In this document: piece after piece, positions 34,320-43,945 of the stretch | How the letters are laid out: the number at the start of each line of letters is the position of its first letter | How positions within the stretch are numbered: the stretch's first letter is position 1 | Assembly (NCBI RefSeq): GCF_003057885.1 | Contig: NZ_QAGK01000004.1 | Span: 240,566 to 304,565 of the forward strand | Reading direction: 5' to 3' | Length of the DNA stretch: 64,000 nucleotides | DNA from: Oceaniglobus ichthyenteri | GTDB taxonomy: Bacteria > Pseudomonadota > Alphaproteobacteria > Rhodobacterales > Rhodobacteraceae | Notes under the pieces: model-generated | Seen by the model: only the letters and a program-made list of their open reading frames with translations | Database searches by the model: none | Told to the model about the DNA's origin: nothing | Position numbers and translations under genes: made by a program

Positions 34320-35246
34320 ATGACTGACGCCACGATCATCGATGCAGAATACGAAGCGCAATTTGGCGATTACTTTGCGTTGCTTAAACCGCGTGTGATG
34401 TCGTTGGTGGTGTTTACGGCATTCGTCGGACTGATGGTTGCGCCGGTGCAGGTGCATCCGATCATCGGCTTTTGCGCGGTTTTGTTCATTGCGGTGGGGG
34501 CCGGGGCCTCGGGCGCGCTGAACATGTGGTGGGATGCCGATATTGACGCGGTGATGAGCCGGACCGCCCGCCGCCCAATTCCGGCCGGCAAGGTCAGCGC
34601 CCAGGACGCACTGTCGCTTGGTCTGGCATTGTCGGGGTTTTCGGTGGTGATGCTGGGTCTGGCCACAAACCTTTTGGCCGCCGGGTTATTGGCGTTCACG
34701 ATATTCTTTTACGCTGTGGTCTATTCCATGTGGCTGAAACGTTCGACGCCACAGAATATTGTGATCGGCGGCGCGGCGGGGGCGTTTCCCCCGGCGATCG
34801 GATGGGTTGCGGCCACGGGCAGTGTTTCGTTGGAAGCGGTGTTGATGTTTGCACTTATCTTCATGTGGACGCCGCCGCATTTCTGGGCTTTGGCGCTGTT
34901 CCTGAGAAAAGATTACAACAATGCCGGGGTGCCGATGCTGACCGTTACCCATGGCCGCAAGGTGACCCGCCAACACATTCTGGTCTATACCCTGCTGTTG
35001 GCACCTTTGGCGGTTTGGCTGGGTTTTACCCAGATCGGCGGCCCTGTTTATCTGACGGTGGCGGTTCTGGCCAATGGCTGGTTTGTCAAAGGGGCCTATG
35101 ACATCTGGCGCCGCGATGAAAACATGGCCGAAGCCGATAAATACCGCACCGAAAAATCGTTTTTCCAGTTCTCGTTGCTGTACCTGTTTTTACATTTCCT
35201 GGCGCTGCTGGCCGATGCCAGCCTGCGCGCCGTGGGGTTTTTGTGA
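34320..35246 (+). CDS. ctaB: Protoheme IX farnesyltransferase (heme O synthase)
   Basis: The 308-residue UbiA-family membrane prenyltransferase has the two aspartate-rich motifs: NMWWDADIDAVMSRTARRP after the second span, and the second around WTPPHFWALALFLRKDYNNAG. It adds a farnesyl chain to heme b to give heme O, needed for the aa3 oxidase. Its stop overlaps the next small gene's start (TGATG). Confidence 0.93.
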   Translation: MTDATIIDAEYEAQFGDYFALLKPRVMSLVVFTAFVGLMVAPVQVHPIIGFCAVLFIAVGAGASGALNMWWDADIDAVMSRTARRPIPAGKVSAQDALSLGLALSGFSVVMLGLATNLLAAGLLAFTIFFYAVVYSMWLKRSTPQNIVIGGAAGAFPPAIGWVAATGSVSLEAVLMFALIFMWTPPHFWALALFLRKDYNNAGVPMLTVTHGRKVTRQHILVYTLLLAPLAVWLGFTQIGGPVYLTVAVLANGWFVKGAYDIWRRDENMAEADKYRTEKSFFQFSLLYLFLHFLALLADASLRAVGFL

Positions 35247-35446
35247 TGGCAATGAAGACAGAACATGAACTGCACAAACGGCGATTCTCGCGAAACATGG
35301 GCGTCGGGCTTTTGTTGGTGGGGTTTGTCGTGATCATTTTCGGCTTGACCGTTGTAAAAGTGAAACAGCTGGGCGCCATTCAAGGGTTCGATCATGTGGT
35401 GCGGCCCGAATTGATCGCGCCCCAGGAAGGTGAGGCAGACAAATGA
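35246..35446 (+). CDS. Small single-span membrane protein of the cox assembly operon (CoxF-like)
   Basis: The 66-residue protein has one membrane helix (GVGLLLVGFVVIIFGLTVVK) behind a basic N-terminus. In Rhodobacterales a protein of this kind regularly sits between ctaB and ctaG and is presumed to help oxidase assembly; its exact job is unknown. It overlaps both neighbours (TGATG upstream, ATGA downstream), which supports co-translation. Confidence 0.8.
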   Translation: MAMKTEHELHKRRFSRNMGVGLLLVGFVVIIFGLTVVKVKQLGAIQGFDHVVRPELIAPQEGEADK

Positions 35447-35991
35447 CGGATGGTAAAACCAGAACGGCCGCCCAAGCCGCCGGTTTGGTGGTGATCATGG
35501 GCGCGTTGGCCTGGGCCTCGGTGCCATTTTACGATTGGTTCTGCCGCGTGACCGGCTTTGGCGGTGTGACCGCCGTTGGCCTTGGCGCGGATCAGGTGTT
35601 GGATCAGACCATTGCATTGCGGTTTGACGGCTCGGTCGAGCGGGGCATGCCGTGGGAATTCAAGCCGGTACAACGGCAGATGGAGATTCGCATCGGTGAA
35701 ACCGGCCTGACCTTTTACGAGGCGTATAACCCCACCGACCGTGTGGTCGCCGGATCGGCCAGCTACAACGTTGCGCCGTTTCAGGCTGGCGGTTTCTTTA
35801 CCAAAATCGATTGTTTTTGCTTTGAAGAGCAAATTCTGCAACCCGGCGAACGTGTGATGATGCCGGTTACTTTCTATGTCGATCCAGAAATTGTGGACGA
35901 CCGCGAAGGGAAGTTTGTCAAACACATCACATTGTCGTACACGTTCTACGAAATTGACCTGCCCGAAGAGCAGGCCAGCCTTAGCCAATAA
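35443..35991 (+). CDS. ctaG: Cytochrome c oxidase assembly protein CtaG/Cox11
   Basis: The 182-residue protein has an N-terminal membrane anchor ([23 protein letters not shown], here split by the anchor end) and a periplasmic immunoglobulin-like domain. The copper-binding CFCFEEQ motif that delivers copper to the CuB site of subunit I is intact. The conserved YNVxPxxxGxFFxKIxCFCF block is complete. It lies between the small CoxF-like gene and ctaE. Confidence 0.94.
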   Translation: MTDGKTRTAAQAAGLVVIMGALAWASVPFYDWFCRVTGFGGVTAVGLGADQVLDQTIALRFDGSVERGMPWEFKPVQRQMEIRIGETGLTFYEAYNPTDRVVAGSASYNVAPFQAGGFFTKIDCFCFEEQILQPGERVMMPVTFYVDPEIVDDREGKFVKHITLSYTFYEIDLPEEQASLSQ

Positions 35992-36029
35992 TAGCAAGCC
36001 CCGAGAGGGCCCAAGACGAGGGAACGCCC

Positions 36030-36830
36030 ATGGCGCACGAAAAGAACCACGATTACCACATCCTGCCGCCCTCCGTATGGCCGCTTTTTGGCGCGCTGGC
36101 TGGCTTTGTCATGCTATTTGGCGCTGTGCTGATGTTTCATGACATGGGCCCTTGGATGTTTCTGATTGGCCTCGCGGGCGTGCTGTACGTGATGTACGGC
36201 TGGTGGTCCGAGGTTGTGACCGAAGGCAACCAAGGCGATCACACGCCGGTTGTGCGCATCGGTCTGCGTTACGGCATCGTGTTTTTCATCGTCTCCGAGG
36301 TGATGTTTTTCGCCGCCTGGTTCTGGTCGTTCTTCAAACACGCGATGTATCCCATGGGCCCCGACAGCCCCGCCGTGGACGGTGTTTGGCCGCCCGCGGG
36401 CATTGAAACATTCGATCCATGGCATTTGCCGTTGATCAACACATTGATCCTGTTGTTGTCTGGCTGTGCCGCCACATGGGCGCACCACGCCTTGGCCCAT
36501 GAAAACAACCGCAAGGATATGGCGACGGGCCTGATCCTGGCCGTGGCCTTGGGTGTGCTATTCACCATCTTCCAGGTCTATGAATACAGCCACGCGGCGT
36601 TTGGTTTCTCGGGCAATATCTATGGCGCCAACTTCTTTATGGCGACGGGATTTCACGGCTTTCACGTGGCGATCGGCACGATCTTCCTGTTTGTTTGTTA
36701 TATGCGGGTGCGGGCCGGGCATTTCACCCAGGAACAGCACGTCGGATTTGAAGCCGCCGCCTGGTATTGGCATTTCGTTGATGTGGTGTGGTTGTTCCTG
36801 TTCGCCGCGATCTACGTCTGGGGCAGCTGA
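36030..36830 (+). CDS. ctaE: Cytochrome c oxidase subunit III
   Basis: The 266-residue protein has seven predicted membrane helices. It has the subunit III motifs [34 protein letters not shown] and [16 protein letters not shown], including the conserved lipid-pocket and histidine residues. It stabilises subunit I and proton uptake. The gene ends before a recurrent GGATATTT element and a terminator hairpin. Confidence 0.95.
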   Translation: MAHEKNHDYHILPPSVWPLFGALAGFVMLFGAVLMFHDMGPWMFLIGLAGVLYVMYGWWSEVVTEGNQGDHTPVVRIGLRYGIVFFIVSEVMFFAAWFWSFFKHAMYPMGPDSPAVDGVWPPAGIETFDPWHLPLINTLILLLSGCAATWAHHALAHENNRKDMATGLILAVALGVLFTIFQVYEYSHAAFGFSGNIYGANFFMATGFHGFHVAIGTIFLFVCYMRVRAGHFTQEQHVGFEAAAWYWHFVDVVWLFLFAAIYVWGS

Positions 36831-36857
36831 GCCTGCTGACGCAGGCGGCCTGCGGCG

Positions 36858-36880
36858 CGGATATTTGAAAAACAGAAATG
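36858..36880 (+). repeat. GGATATTT 3'-flank element, copy 1
   Basis: CGGATATTTGAAAAACAGAA follows a GC-rich inverted sequence after ctaE. Related copies occur at 48376-48397 and 56093-56115, each just after a gene end. Rhodobacterales genomes commonly carry this type of element, to my knowledge. Confidence 0.5.
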
Positions 36881-36915
36881 AGGGGCGCGGGGAAACCCAG
36901 GCGCCCCTTGGTTTT
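36881..36915 (+). terminator. Rho-independent terminator after ctaE
   Basis: AGGGGCGC (36881-36888) pairs with GCGCCCCT (36901-36908) and a TTGGTTTT run follows. It should end the cox transcript, although surf1 starts only 14 bases later, so some read-through is likely. Confidence 0.65.
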
Positions 36916-36928
36916 GGAGACAGGGTGT

Positions 36929-37606
36929 ATGGGGCGTATCGTCCTTCCGTTGGGATTTGGTCTGATCGGGTTTGGGATATTGCTATCCCTAGGCCTGTGG
37001 CAAATGCAAAGACTGACCTGGAAAGAGGGGGTTCTGGCCGAGATTTCCGCGCGTATTTCGGATGCGCCGGTTGATTTGCCTGTATCGCCGACAGCCGAGG
37101 TGGATCAGTATCTTGCGGTGACCGCGGCCGGAACGGTTTTGCCTGATATGTTGCGTGTTCTGGTCAGTCAAAAAGGCATTGGCGCGGGCTATCGGATTGT
37201 ATCGCCTTTTGATCTGGGTGACCGTGTGGTGCTGTTGGACAGGGGCATCATGCCAGTGGCAGGCGCGGTGCCCGATGCCCCCACCGAGCGGGTGGTTGTA
37301 ACCGGCAATCTGTTATGGCCCGATGAGATTGATGGATTCACCCCCGACCCTGATTTGGAAAAGAACATTTGGTTCGGGCGTGATCTGGCAGCGATGGCCG
37401 ATCATTTTGGGACCGAGCCGGTTTTGATCGTGTTGCGCGAAAGCGCCTTTGACGATGCACCGATCCGCCCGGTTCCTGTTGGGGCTACTGGCATTCCCAA
37501 CGATCATTTAGGATATGCCATCACCTGGTTTTCGCTGGCTCTGGTGTGGGCGGGGATGACAGGATTTTTCCTTTGGCGTATGACGCGCCAGCGGACAGAA
37601 GGATAA
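36929..37606 (+). CDS. SURF1-family oxidase assembly protein
   Basis: The 225-residue protein has the SURF1 layout: an N-terminal helix (GLIGFGILLSLGLWQMQRLTWKE, split by a helix break), a periplasmic domain with GYRIVSPF and VVLLDRGIMP, and a C-terminal helix preceded by NDHLGYAITWFSLALVW. SURF1 helps insert heme a into subunit I. The ATG at 36929 follows a GGTTTTGGAGACAGGG ribosome-site region and gives the usual N-terminus. Confidence 0.9.
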   Translation: MGRIVLPLGFGLIGFGILLSLGLWQMQRLTWKEGVLAEISARISDAPVDLPVSPTAEVDQYLAVTAAGTVLPDMLRVLVSQKGIGAGYRIVSPFDLGDRVVLLDRGIMPVAGAVPDAPTERVVVTGNLLWPDEIDGFTPDPDLEKNIWFGRDLAAMADHFGTEPVLIVLRESAFDDAPIRPVPVGATGIPNDHLGYAITWFSLALVWAGMTGFFLWRMTRQRTEG

Positions 37607-37611
37607 GACAG

Positions 37612-38994
37612 TTGCAATATGTCTCGACACGGGGCCAAGCGCCCGAATTGGGGTTTGAACAGGCCATGTTGGCCGGGCTGGCGCGGGATGGCGGGCTGTA
37701 TGTGCCGCGCGATGTGCCGCAGATGTCGCAGGGTGATATTGCCGCATTGGCGGGCCTGTCCTATGAAGAGGTGGCGTTTCGGGTGATGCGCCCGTTTGTC
37801 GACCTGCCCGACGATGTGTTTCGCGGTTTGATCGGGACTGCTTATTCCGGGTTTGGCCATGCGGCGCGTGCGCCTTTAGTGCAACTGGGCAGCGGTCATT
37901 TTCTGTTAGAGCTGTTTCATGGCCCGACCTTGGCGTTCAAGGATTTCGCCATGCAATTGATCGGCCAGTTGTTTCAGGAAGCGATGGCGCGCAAGGGCGA
38001 GCGGATCACAATCGTTGGCGCCACATCGGGCGATACCGGATCGGCCGCGATCGAGGCATTTCGGGGTCTGGATGCGGTGGATGTGTTTATCCTGTTTCCC
38101 CATGGCCGGGTGTCGGATGTGCAACGCCGCCAAATGACCACCCCGGATGAGGCGAATGTGCATGCCTTGGCGGTGGATGGCGATTTTGATGATTGTCAGG
38201 CCGCCGTGAAGGCCATGTTCAACGATTTCGCGTTTCGTGATGGCGTGGGGCTGACCGCGATCAATTCAATCAACTGGGCGCGGGTTTTGGCGCAGGTGGT
38301 ATATTACTTTTCGTCCGCTGTGGCGCTGGGTGCGCCGCATCGCAAGGTGAGTTTCACTGTGCCCACTGGCAATTTCGGCGATATTTTTGCCGGTTATATT
38401 GCCAAGAAGATGGGTCTGCCGATTGATCGTCTGGTGGTGGCAACCAACCGCAATGATATCTTGCATCGCACCCTGGCCAGTGGCGCGCATATGAAACAGG
38501 GGGTTGAACCCACGATCAGCCCGTCGATGGATATTCAGGTATCGTCGAATTTCGAACGGGCGCTGTTTGATGCTTATGGCCGCGATGGTGGGGCAGTGCG
38601 CCAGTTGATGGATGAATTGGCCCAAGGCGGGTTCACCGTGTCGCAAGGCGCGCTGCAATCCCTGCGTGAACATTTCGATTCGGGCCGGTGTGACGAGGCA
38701 GAAACCGCCGCCACAATCCGCGCCATCCACGTCGCCACCGGCGAAACCCTGTGCCCCCATTCCGCCGTTGGGGTCAAGGTGGCCGGTGAACATCTGAATC
38801 CGGCGATTCCGATGATCACCCTTGCCACGGCCCATCCTGCCAAGTTTCCCGATGCGGTTGAGGCGGCCACAGGCACACGTCCGCCGCTGCCCCCGCGCAT
38901 GGCCGATCTGTTTGACCGGCCCGAACGCGTGACACGGGTGCCAAACACCCTGTCTGCCATCCAATCCCTGATTCGCGAGCGTATTTCCCAGTGA
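37612..38994 (+). CDS. thrC: Threonine synthase
   Basis: The 460-residue pyridoxal-phosphate enzyme converts O-phosphohomoserine to threonine. It starts with the typical QYVSTRGQAP and contains the PLP lysine in PTLAFKDFAMQ, the ATSGDTGSAA loop and VPTGNFGDIFAGY. The start must be the TTG at 37612, with GAAGGAT upstream, because no in-frame ATG lies near the homologous N-terminus. The nearest ATG, at 37619, is out of frame. It is five bases after surf1, and its stop overlaps the GTG of the peptidase gene. Confidence 0.93.
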   Translation: MQYVSTRGQAPELGFEQAMLAGLARDGGLYVPRDVPQMSQGDIAALAGLSYEEVAFRVMRPFVDLPDDVFRGLIGTAYSGFGHAARAPLVQLGSGHFLLELFHGPTLAFKDFAMQLIGQLFQEAMARKGERITIVGATSGDTGSAAIEAFRGLDAVDVFILFPHGRVSDVQRRQMTTPDEANVHALAVDGDFDDCQAAVKAMFNDFAFRDGVGLTAINSINWARVLAQVVYYFSSAVALGAPHRKVSFTVPTGNFGDIFAGYIAKKMGLPIDRLVVATNRNDILHRTLASGAHMKQGVEPTISPSMDIQVSSNFERALFDAYGRDGGAVRQLMDELAQGGFTVSQGALQSLREHFDSGRCDEAETAATIRAIHVATGETLCPHSAVGVKVAGEHLNPAIPMITLATAHPAKFPDAVEAATGTRPPLPPRMADLFDRPERVTRVPNTLSAIQSLIRERISQ

Positions 38995-40253
38995 CCGTAC
39001 AAATCCACACCTTGTCCAATGGACTGCGTATCGTGACAGAACATATGCCGGGGCTTATGTCAGCCTCGGTCGGGGTTTGGATCACGGCGGGCGGGCGGCA
39101 CGAACGGGCCGAACAAAACGGCATCGCGCATTTTCTGGAACATATGGCTTTCAAAGGCACCAAACGGCGCAGTGCCTTGCAGATTGCCGAGGCGATCGAG
39201 GATGTCGGCGGCTATATCAACGCCTATACCAGCCGCGAAATGACAGCCTATTACGCCCGGGTGTTGGAACCTGACGTGCCTTTGGCACTGGATGTGATTG
39301 CCGATATCGTTCTGAACCCGGTGTTTGACCCCCAAGAGATCGAGATTGAGCGCGGCGTGATCCTGCAAGAGATCGGTCAGGTACTGGATACGCCGGACGA
39401 CATCGTGTTTGATTGGTTGCAAGAGGTGGCCTATCCCGATCAACCGATTGGCCGCTCAATCTTGGGCCCGGCTGAACGGGTCAGCGCATTTTCGAAATCG
39501 GATCTCGCCGGATTTGTCAAAGAACGCTATGCCCCCGGTGAGATGATCCTGGCCGCGGCCGGCGCTGTGGATCATGATGCCATCGTCAAAACGGCGGAAA
39601 AACTGTTTGGCGATCTGGCACCGCGCAAATCCAAACCTTTTGTGCCGGCGGTCTTTTCCGGCGGGGAACGCCGTGAGGCGCGTGAACTGGAACAGGTGCA
39701 TTTCACCTTGGCCTTTGAGGCACCGGGATATCGCGACCCGGCGTTCTTTACCTCGCAGATTTATGCCAGTGCGTTGGGCGGCGGCATGTCATCGCGGCTG
39801 TTTCAGGAAGTGCGCGAAAAGCGTGGGCTGTGCTATTCGATCTTTGCACAGGCCGGCGCCTATGAAGATACCGGCATGATCACGGTCTATGCCGGCACAA
39901 GTGCGGGCCAGATCGGCGAATTGGCCGAACTGACGGTTGATGAACTGGGCCGTGCCGCCGCCGATATGGCCCCCGAGGAAGTGGCCCGTGCCCGGGCCCA
40001 GATGAAGGCCGGGTTGTTGATGGGGCTGGAAAGCCCATCGTCGCGCGCCGAACGTCTGGCGCGGTTGATTGCGATCTGGGATCGGGTGCCTGATCTGGAT
40101 GAAACGATTGCCCGGATCGATGCGGTGACGACCGGTGATGTGCGCGATTTCGCGGCGCAACTGGCCGGGCAAAAGGCGGCGGCGATGGCGCTTTATGGTC
40201 CTGTCAAGAATGCGCCAACGCTTGACGCCCTCACGGCAAGGCTTGCCGCCTGA
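38991..40253 (+). CDS. M16-family zinc peptidase (mitochondrial-processing-peptidase-like)
   Basis: The 420-residue protein has the inverted zinc motif HFLEHMAFKGT (HxxEH) near residue 45 and the downstream glutamate in IERGVILQEIGQ, so the active site is complete. The C-terminal half has RLFQEVREKRGLCYSI, typical of the family. It starts at a GTG that overlaps the thrC stop (GTGA). This thrC-M16-GNAT order is common in Rhodobacterales. Confidence 0.92.
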   Translation: MTVQIHTLSNGLRIVTEHMPGLMSASVGVWITAGGRHERAEQNGIAHFLEHMAFKGTKRRSALQIAEAIEDVGGYINAYTSREMTAYYARVLEPDVPLALDVIADIVLNPVFDPQEIEIERGVILQEIGQVLDTPDDIVFDWLQEVAYPDQPIGRSILGPAERVSAFSKSDLAGFVKERYAPGEMILAAAGAVDHDAIVKTAEKLFGDLAPRKSKPFVPAVFSGGERREARELEQVHFTLAFEAPGYRDPAFFTSQIYASALGGGMSSRLFQEVREKRGLCYSIFAQAGAYEDTGMITVYAGTSAGQIGELAELTVDELGRAAADMAPEEVARARAQMKAGLLMGLESPSSRAERLARLIAIWDRVPDLDETIARIDAVTTGDVRDFAAQLAGQKAAAMALYGPVKNAPTLDALTARLAA

Positions 40254-40837
40254 TGCTTTTGTCGCGGCGCAAGGTTCGCATCGATACCGAACGGTTGACC
40301 TTGCGCGCCCCAAACCATGGCGATTACCGCCCGTGGAGCGCGCTGCGCCGGGAAAGCGCCGATTTTCTCATCCCATGGGAGCCGACCTGGTCGCCCGACC
40401 ATCTGACGCGGAAAAGCTTTACCAATCGTGTCTATTGGGCGCAGCGATCAATCCACAATGGCACGGCGATGCCATTGTTTTTGATCCGGCGCGATGATGA
40501 CACCCTGCTGGGTGCGATCACGCTGGACAACATCCGGCGCGGCCCGGCCCAATCGGGCACATTGGGATACTGGATCGGGGCCGAATACGCCCGACAGGGA
40601 TACATGGCCGAAGCCATCGCAGGATTGGTACATCACGCGTTTCACGTTGTTGATATCAGCCGGGTCGAGGCGGCGTGCCTGGCCGAAAACGCCGCATCGC
40701 GCGCGGCATTGGAACGCAGTGGTTTCAAATACGAAGGTGTCGCGCAAAGCTATCTGCAGATCAACGGCAGATGGTGCAACCACGTGCTCTATTCCAATTT
40801 GCGCAGTGACCGGCGGGGCCGCACCACCGTTGGATAA
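40253..40837 (+). CDS. RimJ-like GNAT acetyltransferase
   Basis: The 194-residue protein fits the ribosomal-protein/N-terminal acetyltransferase branch of GNATs, with LTLRAPNHGDYRPW at the start, the acetyl-CoA loop GAEYARQGYMAEA and CLAENAASRAALERSGF near the end. It starts within the stop of the M16 peptidase gene (TGATG) and so is co-translated. The protein target is not known. Confidence 0.85.
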   Translation: MLLSRRKVRIDTERLTLRAPNHGDYRPWSALRRESADFLIPWEPTWSPDHLTRKSFTNRVYWAQRSIHNGTAMPLFLIRRDDDTLLGAITLDNIRRGPAQSGTLGYWIGAEYARQGYMAEAIAGLVHHAFHVVDISRVEAACLAENAASRAALERSGFKYEGVAQSYLQINGRWCNHVLYSNLRSDRRGRTTVG

Positions 40838-40873
40838 TCAACAGTTGCAGCGCCGCACCATGTAGGATTTGAT

Positions 40874-42292
40874 ATGCCCATGCTTACCCCGATGACACCG
40901 GCTCTTGCCACCGAACTTGCCGCGTTGCTGCCTTCGGGCGCGGTGCGTCCCGCCACCCCGGCCGAGCTGGAAGAACCCCGTGGCAAATGGCACGGGCACG
41001 CGGGCTGTGCCGTGCGGCCCGCCAACACCGAACAGGTGGCTCAGGTGATCCGCTTTGCCGCGCAGCACCGCATTGGCGTTGTGCCATGGGGCGGGGGCAC
41101 CGGATTGGTTGGGGGTCAGGTCATGCCCGATGGTGCGCCGCCGATCCTGCTGTCGCTAGAGAAAATGGACGCGATCCGCGCGATCTATCCCGAAGAAAAC
41201 GTGTTGTTGGCTGAGGCGGGCGCGATTCTGGCCAATGTTCAGGCCGCGGCCGAGGCGGAAGACCGATTGTTTCCGCTGTCTTTGGCATCAGAGGGGACGT
41301 GCCGTATCGGTGGCAATCTGTCGGCCAATGCCGGGGGGGTTAATGTGCTGCGCTATGGCAATGCGCGCGAATTGTGCCTTGGGGTTGAGGCGGTGCTGCC
41401 TGACGGTTCCATCTTTCACGGGGCGCGGCGATTGCGCAAGGATAACACCGGATACGATCTGCGCCATCTGCTTATCGGGGCCGAAGGCACGTTGGGCGTG
41501 ATTACCGCCGCCGCGCTGCGCCTGTCGCCGCGCCCGGTGCGCCAGGGTGCGGCCCTGATGGTGGTTGACAGCCCCGCCGCCGCGCTGACGCTGCTATCTC
41601 TGGCACAAGACATCAGCGGCGGCACCGTATCGGCGTTTGAATTGATCAACAGCATGGGGTTAGAGTTTCTGGCCGAGGCCAATTTGCCGGTCCGCCAACC
41701 CTTTGCCGAAATCCCGGAATGGATGGTGCTGATTGATCTGGGCACCAGCGCGGCGCAAGACCCCTCGGCGCTGTTGGAAACGATTTTTGAGGCGGGCGCC
41801 GAGCAGGATTTGGTGACAGACGGGGTAATTGCCAGTTCGCTGACACAGCGCGATGAATTCTGGACGATCCGCGAAACCATTCCCGAGGCGAACAAACGCG
41901 TCGGCGCGATTATCTCCAACGATATTTCCCTGCCGCTTTCGGCGATTCCGGAATTTGTGGTGCGGGCAAAGGCGGAGATCGCCAAAATCGGCGAATTTCG
42001 GATCAATAGTTTTGGCCATCTTGGCGATGGAAACCTGCATTATAACATCTTCGCGCCCAAAGGCGGGCGTGCGGGCGATCATGCAAATCAGGTGCAAACC
42101 CTAAAGGATTGCATCAACGATCTGGTGGCGGAAATGGATGGATCATTCAGCGCCGAACATGGCATTGGCCGGTTGAAGGTGCCGGAATTGGAACGCTATG
42201 GCGACCCGGCAAAATTGGCCGCCATGCGCGCGATCAAGGCCGCGCTTGACCCCCAGGGCATCATGAACCCCGGCGCGGTTTTGCGCGGTTAG
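40874..42292 (+). CDS. FAD-binding oxidoreductase of the GlcD/D-2-hydroxyacid dehydrogenase family
   Basis: The 472-residue protein has the FAD_binding_4 motif VVPWGGGTGLVGGQV, the LASEGTCRIGGNLSANAGG stretch, and a C-terminal domain with FGHLGDGNLHYNIFAP and AEHGIGRLKV that holds the metal-binding histidines. Such enzymes oxidise D-lactate, glycolate or D-2-hydroxyglutarate. No glcE/glcF partners are adjacent, so a single-subunit D-2-hydroxyglutarate or D-lactate type is more likely than glycolate oxidase. Confidence 0.85.
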   Translation: MPMLTPMTPALATELAALLPSGAVRPATPAELEEPRGKWHGHAGCAVRPANTEQVAQVIRFAAQHRIGVVPWGGGTGLVGGQVMPDGAPPILLSLEKMDAIRAIYPEENVLLAEAGAILANVQAAAEAEDRLFPLSLASEGTCRIGGNLSANAGGVNVLRYGNARELCLGVEAVLPDGSIFHGARRLRKDNTGYDLRHLLIGAEGTLGVITAAALRLSPRPVRQGAALMVVDSPAAALTLLSLAQDISGGTVSAFELINSMGLEFLAEANLPVRQPFAEIPEWMVLIDLGTSAAQDPSALLETIFEAGAEQDLVTDGVIASSLTQRDEFWTIRETIPEANKRVGAIISNDISLPLSAIPEFVVRAKAEIAKIGEFRINSFGHLGDGNLHYNIFAPKGGRAGDHANQVQTLKDCINDLVAEMDGSFSAEHGIGRLKVPELERYGDPAKLAAMRAIKAALDPQGIMNPGAVLRG

Positions 42293-42301
42293 GGCTCTGC
42301 C

Positions 42302-42835
42302 TTACGCTCCGTCAAATGTGCACAGGGCATGGACATCCATGCCCAGATCCTCCAGCACCTTGCGCCCGCCCAATTCAGGCAGATCAACGATAAAGGCACA
42401 GCCGACGATTTCGGCCCCCAGACGTTGGATCAGCGAAATACCGGCCCCGGCAGTGCCGCCGGTGGCCAACAGATCATCCACCACCAACACCTTGTCGCCG
42501 GGTTTCAGCGCATCGTCGTGAATTTCGACAATCGCCTCACCGTATTCCAGTTTGTAATCCTGGCTGATCGTGGTGCCGGGCAATTTGCCCTTTTTGCGGA
42601 CTGGCACAAACCCGGTGCCCAATTGGTGCGCAATCGCACCACCCAAAATGAACCCCCGGGCCTCAAGCCCGATCACCATATCAATGTCTTGCCCGGCGTA
42701 GGGATGCAGCATCTGATCGACACACATGCGAAACCCGCGCGGGTCGGCAAACAGGGTGGTGACATCGCGAAACAGGATACCTTCATGGGGGAAATCAACG
42801 ATGGTGCGAATGTAATCGCGAACAGTTTTGGCCAT
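42302..42835 (-). CDS. apt: Adenine phosphoribosyltransferase
   Basis: The 177-residue enzyme starts [12 protein letters not shown] and has the PRPP-binding motif [14 protein letters not shown] and the [11 protein letters not shown] loop. It salvages adenine to AMP. It follows mtnP on the same strand, and mtnP releases adenine from methylthioadenosine, so the two form a small salvage unit. The ATG at 42835 fits the homologous start better than the upstream in-frame TTG. Confidence 0.93.
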   Translation of the reverse strand: MAKTVRDYIRTIVDFPHEGILFRDVTTLFADPRGFRMCVDQMLHPYAGQDIDMVIGLEARGFILGGAIAHQLGTGFVPVRKKGKLPGTTISQDYKLEYGEAIVEIHDDALKPGDKVLVVDDLLATGGTAGAGISLIQRLGAEIVGCAFIVDLPELGGRKVLEDLGMDVHALCTFDGA

Positions 42836-42858
42836 GGTACAATCTTTCAAAGGGTGAA

Positions 42859-43731
42859 TCAGGCAAGAACGCGGCCCGCGACCGCATCAAGTTTGCCAAC
42901 CAGTGCGGCGTCGCGTTTTTCTGGCGCGGTCATGATCGCATATTCCAATGCGTGGTCACACCCATGGGGGCAGGGCGCGCGGTTGCCCCCCAGAAGGGCG
43001 GGCAGGCGGGCAACCAGACCTTTGGCGTTGGCCGAATTGCCCTGCAATGTGGTGAGGATCGCGGTGATGTCGACCGCGCCATGATCGGGATGCCAGCTGT
43101 CATAATCAGTGATCATCGCGATTGAGGCATAGCACAGCTCGGCCTCGCGGGCCAATTTCGCCTCGGGCATATTGGTCATGCCGATCACGTCACAGCCCCA
43201 TTCGCGATACATCTTGGATTCGGCAACCGATGAAAATTGCGGCCCCTCCATCGCCAGATAGGTGCCGCCGTCATGCACGGTTACGCCCTGATCGCGCGCC
43301 GCCTGCAAACAGGCTGCGCCCAGACGGGGGCAGGTGGGGTGCGCCACGCTGACATGGGCAACACAGCCAGTGCCAAAAAACGATTTCTCGCGCGCAAAGG
43401 TGCGGTCGATGAATTGATCGACGATCACAAAATCGCCCGGTGCCATGTTTTCCCGGAACGACCCGCAGGCCGATACGGAAATCACATCGGAAACGCCCAA
43501 CCGTTTCAGCGCGTCGATATTGGCGCGATAGGGCACGGTGCTGGGCGAATGGACATGACCGCGCCCGTGGCGGGGTAAAAACGCCATGGCCACGCCATCC
43601 AGGGTGCCGGTCAGGATATCGTCGGATGGCGCACCCCAGGGGCCGGTGACAGTGACCCATTTGGCATCGGTCAGCCCGTCGATGTCATACAGGCCCGAAC
43701 CGCCGATGATTCCCAGCATTGTCTGCGCCAT
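42859..43731 (-). CDS. mtnP: S-methyl-5'-thioadenosine phosphorylase
   Basis: The 290-residue phosphorylase has the phosphate-binding [20 protein letters not shown], the substrate stretch [19 protein letters not shown] and [20 protein letters not shown]. It splits methylthioadenosine, from polyamine or quorum-signal synthesis, into adenine and methylthioribose-1-phosphate. It is 23 bases upstream of apt in the same direction. The start at 43731 has GGGAGAG upstream. Confidence 0.94.
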   Translation of the reverse strand: MAQTMLGIIGGSGLYDIDGLTDAKWVTVTGPWGAPSDDILTGTLDGVAMAFLPRHGRGHVHSPSTVPYRANIDALKRLGVSDVISVSACGSFRENMAPGDFVIVDQFIDRTFAREKSFFGTGCVAHVSVAHPTCPRLGAACLQAARDQGVTVHDGGTYLAMEGPQFSSVAESKMYREWGCDVIGMTNMPEAKLAREAELCYASIAMITDYDSWHPDHGAVDITAILTTLQGNSANAKGLVARLPALLGGNRAPCPHGCDHALEYAIMTAPEKRDAALVGKLDAVAGRVLA

Positions 43732-43945
43732 GATCTCTCCCATTCGATGTGATCCGTTGACCGGTTTAGCGCGCCGGGCGGCGGATGCAAACCTTGGGTT
43801 GCTCAACCGCTGAAAATACGTTCGGCAGTTGAAACGTGGGATACAGCGCCGGGAACTGTGAAAAAAGGCCGTGCCTTTTGCGCCCCGTGTTGATATGGCG
43901 GCGCAACATATCAAAAAATCCCGAAATTCATGACGAGGTACATCT